Below the pieces are notes generated by a model. The model saw only the letters and a list, made by a program, of their open reading frames with translations. It ran no database searches and was not told the origin of the DNA. 64,000 nucleotides of DNA from Ditylenchus dipsaci (lineage: Eukaryota; Nematoda; Chromadorea; Rhabditida; Anguinidae). Location of the stretch: the NCBI GenBank assembly GCA_004194705.1, contig SADC01001345.1, forward strand, positions 248,001 to 312,000, in the 5' to 3' direction. Numbering within the stretch: position 1 is the stretch's first letter; each line of letters opens with the position of its first letter. Positions 45,751 through 56,200 of the stretch are shown here, piece by piece. The position numbers and the translations under genes were made by a program.

Positions 45751-45998
45751 ATACCGTATTTTCTCTAATTAGCGCCCCCTCTCCAATGAGCGCCCTCTCT
45801 CTAATTAGCGCCCCCCTTGGACTAAGGTTGAAAAATAAGCGCCCCCTCTCTAATAAGCGCCCCCCTTTAAGTCCTCACTGAGGACTTAATAGCTTTCATA
45901 AAGTGAGTCCTATCTTTTAAAAGACCATTTATTTCAGTAATGACGGGGGAGTGCTTTTAAAATTCTCTTACAAATAACAAATCATTTTCAATAAAATT

Positions 45999-46115
45999 TA
46001 TCGAGGATGTTGGAGAACGAGAACAATTTCAAGGGTGTTGGAAAACGAGAACAATTTCAAGGATGTTGGAAAACGAGAACAATTTCAAGGATGTTGGAAA
46101 ACGAGAACAATTTCA
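45999..46115. repeat. Tandem 32-bp repeat at transposase 3' end
   Basis: Four units of GATGTTGGAAAACGAGAACAATTTCAAG-like sequence (32 bp) between the pogo subterminal repeats and the transposase stop. Confidence 0.75.
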
Positions 46116-46149
46116 AGGATGTTGGATGTCAATCAAAAGGAATGAAAAT

Positions 46150-47246
46150 CAGGATTAGGGGCGTTCAATTCGTCGTTCCAGTCCAACTCTAGAGATTCAT
46201 CGCTGATATAGCCATTTTCCTCATCTTGCGCTTTGTCGATTTCTTCGGCTAATCTGCATTCTTCTAGATCGGCACGAGCATCTCTCAGCATTGATCGCCC
46301 TTCCGGCACAGACCCATAAGATTTAAAGCAGTGGATCAGGTCATCTTCACTTCCGTCATGGCAGTTAGTTATCCCACAATCTTAATTTATTTCAGTTCAT
46401 TTGAATTTATTTAGAAAATACTCAAGGAAAAAAACCTTTGAAAGACTTAGTAATCATTTCATTCGGTATTGCATCCCACGCCATGCAGATCCAGTCCAAA
46501 TAGACATCCATAGCTGGTGCACGAGGATTTCCATTTGCAGTCCATTCCATTCGGTCACCATTTAGCATCCATGTATTGTAGAGCTCTTGGTATTTTGCCT
46601 TGAATGGTCCGTTCCATACAACATCTGGGGCGTGTAATACATTGCTTATGATAACTGAAACTAATTTGTCAACATTGCATCATGAAAAAAAACCTGAACA
46701 AATTTGGTGCAGCCACCCGGGATCACTGCCGTGTGCAAGTCCTGTTGCTTTAGCTGATCCTTGGTCGCTTCACTGATGTGACACCTAAACGAAAATTAAT
46801 GAATTTCTCGTTGTATTAAACGTCGCGACACACGAAGCTTCTTTGACCGTCTTTCTCGAACCCAGATAGAGAGCTGGCTGTCTAGATCCTTATACTTTAG
46901 TGGACGGCCTGCTCCTTGCAATTTTTTCTTTATTTTGCCAGCAGGCGATGAATCGCTTAAGGACAAAGTAAATTAAAAATAATTTGAAAATATTAAAAAA
47001 ATAACTTGAGCAAATGCAACTTTTTCTCGTTTTTGATCCACTCCCGAACACGCTTTCGATCCACGTGGAATTTCGTGGAATTTCCACGTGGAATTTCGTG
47101 CTTGCTGAATGGATGGAAACTTGCTTTGCATAATTGATAGCTTCTAATTTGTAAGCAGTTGTGTAGGAGTTCAACTTTCTTGCCTTTTTGATCTCATTTC
47201 CTTCATCTTCGTCGTCAGACAAATAAAGCGGGCTAGTCGTGCTCAT
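46150..47246 (-). pseudogene. Pogo/CENP-B-like transposase remnant
   Basis: Minus-strand pieces: an HTH start (KLNSYTTAYKLEAINYAKQV, typical of pogo/CENP-B N-terminal domains) at 47,246-~47,060; KKKLQGAGRPLKYKDLDSQL and IWVRERRSKKLRVSRRLIQR near 46,800-46,920; TAVIPGGCTKFVQ near 46,695; VVWNGPFKAKYQELYNTWML and MAWDAIPNEMITKSFKG at 46,440-46,640; and a tail ending SLELDWNDELNAP. The DDE core before PGGCTKF is largely missing, and the HTH is frame-shifted by a 23-nt micro-duplication of AAATTCCACG words at ~47,065-47,095. Not functional. Confidence 0.85.
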
Positions 47247-47485
47247 AGCGAAAATCTAGAGAAAACAAAAGTTACTAGTAGCTACAAAACAATTGCCCTC
47301 GAAATTGTTAGAAAGCACCTGCAACCAAGAAAAAAAACAATAAGAGGTAGCATTAAATTTTTAACAAGGACAAGTTGGAAAATAAGCGCCCCCTCTCCAA
47401 TAAGCGCCCCCTCTCTAATTAGCGCCCCCCTTGGACTAAGGTTGAAAAATAAGCGCCCCGGGCGCTCATTAGAGAAAATACGGTA

Positions 47486-48572
47486 CTATATAAAGATTTT
47501 AAATTCGCTACTATACTACTGCATAAAAAACCTCTCGTAAAACAAAGAATTTTGGCCAAAATTTTGAAACTTATAAACACAAATCATGAAAACATAACAT
47601 ACAAATAAAAATTACAAACGAACAATCTCAAACAAAAATAACATTAAAAGTAGTCAACAGAAAATTGGTGGATACTCTTAGTTAATACAGTTAACTCATA
47701 ACTTGTTAGAATTTTTTAGCTACTTTTTAATGATATAAAATTAGACTACTTTTGCCATGAGTAATTACAGGAAAAATTAATTAGACAATTTTAGTCGAAA
47801 AATCGAAGAAGCCGGGACCATTATCCGGACAGAATCCATGTAATTCTAGCCCAAGAAAGTGTGTTAAGACAAATGACAAAAACTTTTCTCTGTACCAGAA
47901 TCAATATATTTTAAATTTGTTGCTCTAATTAGCGGTGGTGAACCAAAGTAACCACAACTTGTTCTTATTTTCTAGCAAAAAAGTTATGCATGTTCAGAGA
48001 AATAGTAAATGTGTGAAAAAGGCATGGTAAAGAAGAAAAATTAGGTAATAATTATTATTGGGAAAATAGTTGCTGCAGCACTAGGGCGAGCAAAAAAGAA
48101 GACGAGCTAGAGAAGAAGAGCAGCCAGGCAACAGCTGAGAGAAGGGGCAGGGACAACCGGTTCTAGAGGCAAGGGATGCATGAGAGAAAAAAAGGAAGAT
48201 GCTCTTTTTAGTTGTCTTTCATTGTATTAGCCCAAAACCCACAATTACTTGCCCTTACCTAATCCACTTTTAGGGCTAGAACATATTAAATATAGACACA
48301 GATTACTAATATGTTTTGATTGTTAAGTAGCCTTCTGATCACTTATTTTTCCTCTCCTGAAAGGTCTGATTCACCAACTTAGGCTGTTGTTTGCTTTTGA
48401 GTGCCAAAAGAGTGATTTTTGAGCTTTCACACAAGATCACAAGAAATTTGATGAAGAAATAGGTCGCTAACCTTACTTGGGAAATCGATTAAAAATAAAC
48501 GTTTTAGTTTGTGAATAATTTCTAAATTATATAATTAAATTATGAATTGACTATTGAGAACTTTGTGTATTC
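47486..48572. other. Non-coding stretch
   Basis: AT-rich; a purine-rich, more complex piece at 48,060-48,200 (GAAGACGAGCTAGAGAAGAAG) could be regulatory or an untranslated exon. No coding frame recognised. Confidence 0.4.
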
Positions 48573-48851
48573 GGGCCTCGGTGGCACAATGGGTAAGTAT
48601 TTGTGCTTTTTCGATCAAATTAGTGCGCAGGTTTGATCCCACGTAGTGGCACGCTATTTATTTGGCTTGTTTGACCAATTTTTTCTGGGTAATTTAATCT
48701 TTTATCGCCAGATTCAAAATCAGCGACCCCAATTACTCGGAAAGTTGCTCAAACAATTATTAATAAATAGCGTGCCACTATGTGGGATCGAACCTGCGCA
48801 CAATTTTGAGCCAAAAAACACAAACGCCTACCCACTCTGCCACCAAGGCCA
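48573..48851. mobile_element. tRNA-armed fold-back element, best copy
   Basis: Left arm GGGCCTCGGTGGCACAATGG ... GCGCAGGTTTGATCCCACG ... GTGGCACGCTATTTATT. The right arm is its complement (AATAAATAGCGTGCCACTA, GGGATCGAACCTGCGCAC, CCACTCTGCCACCAAGGCC). Each arm has an A-box-like and a B-box tRNA promoter reading inward, about 100 nt of loop between. Closely related to 29,363-29,600. Confidence 0.85.
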
Positions 48852-51302
48852 CTTCTTCAAACCTAAACAGCATTCCACCTTCCCCTTTAAGACCGGTGCC
48901 AAAAATATTGTTAATTCCATTTTTCATTCATCTGCCCAAACATGGTAGCATAGCTCAGAGACTAAGCAAATTTTCTATTAGTGTTCCTAATACAGAGTAA
49001 GCAGTACTCTTAACGAAACAACTAGTGAATTGCCATCCACCAAATGACTAGCAGACATCATTATCACTTTAACTACCACCATTCTGTTATCTTCGCCACA
49101 CAAAAAAGGTCTTTGACTCAAGAATGCAAAAGAACAGAAATTTTATCGCTTGCTAGACAGGCAAAAGAAATAGATGCATAGAAAGGCGGAATCCAGGATA
49201 AGCAAAGACTTTTGCTACTGCCAGAAGCTGAGCTAGAGTAGAAGTCTAGTGCAGGAAAATTGGCTTTTGGTTGAGTCAGGCATCTTTTGACTCTACGAGA
49301 AAATATCCAGCCAGTTACATTTTTAAGGAAAGAATTTACTTAGCGTGATCCCAAAAAAAGTTTAATGCACTTAGTTAGACGCATACTCACTTTTGAAAGT
49401 TTTTTAAGACTTTTAAAATTGGCTTTAAAGGCTCAGATAAAAAATTTAGATTTTGGTTAACTAAAATACTAAAATTAATTCTGAAAGACAATTATTTTGC
49501 TGTTTTTAGTAGTTTATAATTATTATTTATGAAATTCACAATATATACATTAAAAAAATACAGAAGGCGAAAATGAAGATTATAATAAAGTGAAATGTGA
49601 AGTACATTTACGGTAATTTTAAAATTGCTTTTATTTTAATTTCAGCATAGTCAACTTTCGACATAATGCAACCCCAAAAAGTTTGAACTCTGTTCAATTT
49701 GATGCTTCTTTAATCTAATTTAAAAAATTGGTAAAATCTGAGTTTTTGTATTTCCGGATCATACCGATCTTTTAGCTAAAGTTACAATTTCAATATTTGA
49801 AAGAGTGGCTCACAAAGTTAATTGAAAAAAATTAGAGACCACCTAACTAGTGAATAATGATTTCTAAACTATTTAAGATAAACCAAAAACTAGAGGCAAG
49901 AGGTAGCAGTAGTTAATATATTATCTATGTGCTCGGCTGTGTGTGTCCCGACTTCCTTAATTTAATAAATTGCTCTCTTTTCCTCTTTTTTTGCAAGGAC
50001 ACACAACAAAAGCCGTGTGGGTTGACTACAACAAAATATACCAGAGACTTGGATGGGATAAGTAGCCAAAAGGATGATGAGGGTCACTTACAAAACTAAA
50101 TATTTTGCATTTGAAATAATTCTTTGCAATAGACATTGGCATTCTATTCACTCCGAATTCTCTTTAGATGTGTGTATTTAAGAACATATCAAAAATGTAT
50201 TTAACGAAAAAAAATCCGCTAAATTACATAAATGTTCAAACAGTGACTCGTCCTGGAATCTAATTCGCTGTTTTTGGTCTTTCATTTGTTGATTTTCTGT
50301 TTTTTCAAAAGTAAATTTCAATTTTGGGAAGGATAGAATGCAGAGATCTTTTATTTTCTTAGTAAATGACATATTCATGAGCATCTTTAAAAATAAATTG
50401 GTCGAAAGTACTAATATTGCTTAATAGGCATTGGTTGGATTATTGTTGTAATTTGTAAGTAAACTATTTTCAGGCTTTGTTTATCACATGGGTTTTCTGG
50501 GATACACAATCAAGCAAGTTTTCAGTTTTCTTGTATGTGGTTGAACATATATGTATCTATTGGTTTAGAACAGGTCTTCGAGTGGGAATCGTCGCTGCAG
50601 CAGTCAAACTGTCAATTGATAACTGTGTAATCATTTTTTCTTTAGTCGATAGAAATCTTAGTTAATTAATATATTATGTGGTAAGACATAAAAACGTCTT
50701 TTGACAACTACCGTAAAATCTTCATTTGAATCTTTTCCCTTTTCTATATTTAATAAAGTGAAATCGCCATTTTTAAATATGCTTTTCACTATATCCAGAA
50801 CTAATATCACCCAATACTTTTAAAACACTGTATACGAACCTGTAAACTAGTGCACATCGACTCAGAATTTGATCCTAGGCAAGATTGTTCGGGTCATTTT
50901 AGAAAGCGACTAAGATTATTTGAAAGACTTTTACAAAGATAGTTGGGGCTTTCATATTACATAACGCTTACAGCATAATAATAAATGCTCTGAAAAAGAA
51001 GAAAATGTACTGTTTAACGCATACCTACTTGCCACCGGCTGCTCCAAAACCTAATTCCAAAACGCACCTGAAATGTTTTTTGACCGTCATCGAATATTTC
51101 TTCGTTCTTATGCTATGTGCAAGAAATACATGCATAAACAGCACTTTTGCTGTGCTTTTTCATGGGATAAGACAAAAGTTGTGAAGCGGTAAATTCACCA
51201 GTTAATTTCACAATCCTAGCTTAAACTTGAAGATATGTATTGTAAACCTATCGAAATTGTAATAGGCCTTTCACAAAAATAGTTATAATTTTTTTATTTT
51301 AG
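48852..51302. other. Non-coding, probably long intron or upstream region
   Basis: No coding frame recognised. More complex islands at 49,010-49,260 and 49,890-50,060 (ACACACAACAAAAGCCGTGTGG) stand out from the AT-rich background. If the exons at 51.3 kb belong to a gene with 5' exons nearby, this would be its intron. Confidence 0.4.
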
Positions 51303-51609
51303 GTTTGGTCGCCAGAGACTGACCAAGGTTATGCCACTTTTGAAAAGTTGAAGCAAAATGTTCTGCCTGGAACAGTGGTTTACCCTGAACACGTATGTTT
51401 TCGTCGAAAAAATCTATAAATTAAATTTTATATGTTTTTGCAGATGCCATCCAAAGCAGAAGTTCAAGAAAACATCGCATCCAAATGGAACCGGAATGTG
51501 AATTGTGCCTTTAGCTACCTAAATGCTGTGCCATCAAGAGTATATGAGAAAGTGAGCACGTTTAAGATGGTGCCTAAAAGCCAAAGAGATGCCGCTAACC
51601 AGTCATAAT
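51303..51609 (+). CDS. Last two exons of an unidentified gene
   Basis: Exons 51,303-51,392 and 51,444-51,609 join in phase across a 51-nt intron, after a strong acceptor (TTTTTATTTTAG). They read VWSPETDQGYATFEKLKQNV, LPGTVVYPEHMPSKAEVQEN, IASKWNRNVNCAFSYLNAVP, SRVYEKVSTFKMVPKSQRDA then ANQS-stop. The composition is clearly that of a folded soluble protein, with a poly(A) signal (AATAAA, ~51,692). The 5' exons are not visible within 3.5 kb, so either a long intron precedes them or the upstream exons are very short. I do not recognise the family. Confidence 0.65.
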
Positions 51610-51691
51610 AATTTGTTGATTTGTGTATTTGTTTAGGCTAGGTTATTAATTGTTTTAAACTATTTTAAGTTAAAATTTTTTGGCTTTAGTT

Positions 51692-51697
51692 GAATAA
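51692..51697 (+). terminator. Poly(A) signal
   Basis: AATAAA about 83 nt after the stop at 51,609. Confidence 0.5.
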
Positions 51698-51699
51698 AA

Positions 51700-53271
51700 A
51701 TGTTTCATATAATTTAACCCTTCAACATAAATACATTATACACCATTGATTATTAGCCAGTTACGCGACGTTTGCGCACCGAAACTTGTCCACCGACATT
51801 TGCGCACCAGAAAAAGTATTTTCTAGCAAAAAGGTAGATGACCTTCCTGGACCATCCTTTGGAGTTCTCAACCATCCCCAATAGCCTTCCTCCGCCCTTA
51901 GCGATCCGATTCATTTTTAATCGCCCTAAACCACCCTCAACGGTCCAAAAACACCTTCAATTTTCTAAGCCTAAGAAAGGTAACCATATAAATCGTTCGG
52001 GTACAACCCATATCGCTAAGGTACCTTCCAGATGTTTTAACTATTATCGGGAAGAGTATTTTTAACGCTGATTTATAATAAGTTGCACCCAGAAATACCC
52101 CAATATTTTGTTTCTGGAGGAGATCATACCTTCAGCTAAACACTTCTCGGAGTGCTTGGATACAGATTGGTAAAATCACCCTTTTGGTTTTCTCTAAATA
52201 TGCTCAGCTCATGAATCTGGGTAGGGTAACCTACTATTGACCAGTTTTAACTACAGCTTCGTGGATTATAATATGTTTGAGAATGGGTCTGGACTATTGA
52301 TAGCAGGTTAATCCAGACCATTCAGGATGATTTAGGACTATAGGATGTGCTTCACGGGTCTTTTATCTTTGACCCGGGTCTTTTATCGGATTAGCAAATA
52401 ATTGACTTACAGTTAAAATAATAACCGAAGAAGATAAACCAGCAGTGTTTCCCATACCTCCGATTGTACAACAGTCTACAACAAGCTGTTTTTTCTTATT
52501 CGTATTTTTTTCCTTTTAAGCACTTTCACACACCAGTTTACTAACACCTACAAACATAACCACCACTAAAAACAAGTCATGAGCAGTGGCACACACCAAG
52601 CTAAGGATAATCTTTTTAACAGACAAAGAATAGAAGATGCATACCATTATTGTTCGCTCACAATCCTCTGGCTACATTGTGCAATAAAAAACTAAATGGT
52701 TCATGCTATAAATATGGGAATATGTTTATGCAGTGTGTTAGTCAGCAGCGTTGTCCTTGATTTCATAAACAGTCGCTTCGCAACATAACACCATCCTTTT
52801 AGATTCGACCACTACCTTGTACAGTTAAATCCATATTTTTCAGACTGACCTGACAAATCAGTTGTGAAAAAGTTTTCAAAAAATAGCCTAAAAAGTGTCC
52901 GACTAGTGGGAGATTAAGCCTAAGGAGGTGGTGTTATATCAAGAGGTAACTGTGATCCAAACAATGCGTTTGTTTCTTTTGGTTGCTTGGCAATAAGATT
53001 AAGTCCACACTGTAAGGCTACCGACAGTGGGTCAGTCTATGCCAGGGCTTTTGTTGAATGTTATAATTACACCTTTGCCTGGTCTAGGGCATCCTGCCTT
53101 TGTTCAATACAAAAGGTATTGAACAGGCAGCTGTTGCTAAAACCTAAGGTTTGGCCCTCTCTTTTTAGGTGTTCTATTGATGATGATAGTAGCACATTTT
53201 TTAAATGCTTGTGTTTTTGGTGTCTGTGCTTTACAAATGTGTAATGATATATTTCAGGGATATCACATCAA
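51700..53271. other. Intergenic, non-coding
   Basis: AT-rich with a somewhat more complex piece at 52,480-52,920. Short frames here lack protein character. It should contain the promoter and 5' UTR of the second ZP gene. Confidence 0.45.
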
Positions 53272-56200
53272 ATGGGTCTATTCAGCTGTTTAAGAACCTA
53301 TTTATTTCACTTTATTCTTGTAGCACTTTTTAAGGTAAATTCTGTGGAACTTGCATTTTTTTTAAAACTTTATCCTTTTTGGCCCTCCAAATATTTGTAA
53401 TGGATTACCGTATTAACACCAATAGTAGCCCCAGGGCTACTAATTTCCAACCACCCCTTTTGGGGAAGGGTCTTCTATTAAAGGGGCTGCTACAATTATG
53501 AAGTGGCAAAATCGGCCTAAATAGGCAGATTTTCAAAGGGGCTACTATTTTTCAACCTCCCTCCAGGCGGGTTACTATTACAGTAAATAAGGAACTTGTA
53601 AAAAAACAGTTTTTCGATTGATTTATTTTTTACAAAAAATATATTTTTCCTCAGCTTTCTTATAAAAAATGTTAAAAAACTAATTTTGTGGTTTTATAAA
53701 TTCTTATGGAGGTTAAAACGGAAGGAATAGAAAATTTATAAATAGATTCTTTCTTTCTACAAAGTGACTTCAGAGTGCTACCATTTATGGCTTACTAATC
53801 GACAATGAGATTGTGGGTGTCCCACAAATTACGTGTGGAGACCAGGGTATTATGTTCAGTGTGCAGACCAAAACCCTTTTAGGTACCCTAAATTTAGCGA
53901 TATTTTGAAAAAAGCCAACTTTATTTATAAACTTCAGAGGCAACATATACGTAAGGGGTCAATTTGGACTACCCAGATGTAGAAAAGAGTTTTATTCCAA
54001 CGACATGGCTGGAGGCTCCTTTGGAGTGGCTATGGGTGACTGTGGCATGAGCAAGATACGCCAGGTATGTCAGTGTGCGGTCGCATGAATTCATTTCCTG
54101 TTTGTTTTAGCTACAACCACAAGGCATGAATTATAATTTGATCATAATGACCAGCTTCCATCCTCAATTTGTGACTAAAGTGGACAGAGCATTCAACGTA
54201 ATATTTAGCAATTTGTAAGACAACTTTTTATAAGTAATATTTTTATAGATACGTTGCTTCTATGCTCAAGCAGACAGACCGGTTTTGACAGAATTGGAAG
54301 TGGGGTGAGTCTTGAAAAACTCACAGTGACATACAGTTATCATAATTCACAATGAGACAAAGTTAACTTACAGTTACCGTATAACCTCTATTAAACGGGC
54401 ACCCCTACAGTTAACGTTTTGCAAATTTGCTTTGCTTTTTTAACCCATATATTGTTTATTTTTCGAAATGGACGACCACTCATTTTGTAGAGCTTCACAA
54501 ACTCTACAAAATGAGTGGTCGTTCGTTTCGAAAAATAAACAATATTGGGGTTAAAAAAGCAAAGCAAATTTGAAAAACGTTAACTGTAGGGGTGCCCGTT
54601 TAATAGAGGTTATACGGTATCAGATATTTAAGTACGTAATTACTGAAGACCTTCTAATAAGCCCCTCTTTATATAAAAGCACACATCGAGGTCAACCTAT
54701 AATAAGAGCCATTCTTCTGTAAAAAACGACCGCAGTATATTAATGCATACAAACAGCCTTGGAGCCTCAAGATGAAATACAATAACTTAAGAGGGGTGGA
54801 ACTTTTGCGACTACCTTTTGACATCGACTATTTTTACCTTTTTTCTTAAATTTTCTTTTCTCACCGGAGAAGTTTTTACACAGTTTTGTACCTGAGACTT
54901 TTCTATATCGATGAAGTAGTCAAACAGCTTGATGAAAAAATAATTTTGAGGAAATCAGACCAAATTTTCACTCAAAAAACCAAGTTGAGCCTCAGGCTTG
55001 GTTTTTTAGTGAAAAGTCGGTCTGATTTCCTCAAAATTATTTTTTTATTAGGATATTTGACTACTCCATCGATCGAGAAAAATCTCAGCTACAAAACGGT
55101 GTAAAAGCATCTCCGATGAGAAAAGGAAGCTTAAGAAAAAAGGTAAAAATAGTCGATGTCAAAACGCAAAAGTTCCTCCTCCTTTAACATATAGCCTACA
55201 GTTGATAGTTCAAAAGTGGTCAAGTTTTTGGGTCCACCCTATAGTCGAGCTAATCGACTCATAATAAAATGTTGTCGATTCGCATCTCAGTACTGTCTCT
55301 GTACCATCTCTGTACTATTTAATCTTTAAATATTCAGAGAAGTAACTCCCATGTCTATCCAGCAAGAAGGTATAATGTACCCAATTGTCAATACACTATG
55401 CGTGAAGAAACGGTAGATGGACCAATTGCCAGAGCAGTGCAAGTGGGCGATTTGATTGTGCATAAATGGGAATGTGATAATCGTCAGTTTAGATGATTTA
55501 AAAAAGTTATAATAATCGCAATAATTTGTAGCCAACTTTGGAATGTTGGTCAAAAACTGCTATGTAAACGACGGAGGAACAGAAGACAAACCATTAATTG
55601 ATGAAAGGGGGTGAGTAAGCCTATATTTTGATAAAATTTAAAAAACGTCAGGCTTATTTAGGTGTCCAACCCAAAGCAGTGTAATCCAAGGCCTGCTAAC
55701 CTATGCTAACACCCTGCAAATGGCTTTTGTGCCAGTTCTAGCTTTCAGTTTTCCCGATAGATCTCTTCTGAACTTTCGATGTCAAATACAAGTGTGCAAT
55801 AAAGCAGAAGGAGAGTGTATGGGCGTCTCGGTAACCTATTCATTAAATTTTCTATATAAATCTTTAAATAAACCTTGAATTTAGCCACCTAACTGTCCAG
55901 CCATAGCTCCCAACGATTACTATCCTAATTCCATAGTCAACGGTAATGTAGACCCTACCCAGGTTGTGGGTACCTACTATCCCCCTTCTCCTGCCTACCC
56001 AGTCAACAATCCCGGATTCGGCCCACTTTTAATCCTCTCCAACCCTTTCAAAGACCTTATGCGACCAGGAGAATGTCTCCAGCTAATAACCAGTCTTCAG
56101 ATGAGGGCAAAGAGTCAACAGCTGGTTTTGTGGTAAGTCTCTTTGAGTGAAACCTTTTTACCTGTGTTATGAGTTATGTTCAGTTGCTTCCAAAACACTC

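Larger units (their letters stand above)
45754..47483 (-). mobile_element. Pogo-type DNA transposon, source-like member of the CCGTATT family
   Basis: TA-CCGTATTTTCTCTAATTAGC ... GCTCATTAGAGAAAATACGG-TA. TA flanks are at 45,752-45,753 and 47,484-47,485. Both subterminal zones hold repeated (CT)AATNAGCGCCCCC units in inverted arrangement. The interior is a decayed minus-strand transposase. The 1.73-kb length and coding remnant make it the best candidate in the window for the lineage that generated the many CCGTATT-ended miniature elements. Confidence 0.88.

Noticed and set aside
48646..49000. 100- and 72-codon plus-strand frames
   Set aside because: Overlap the tRNA-armed fold-back arm and AT-rich flank; no splice or start context.
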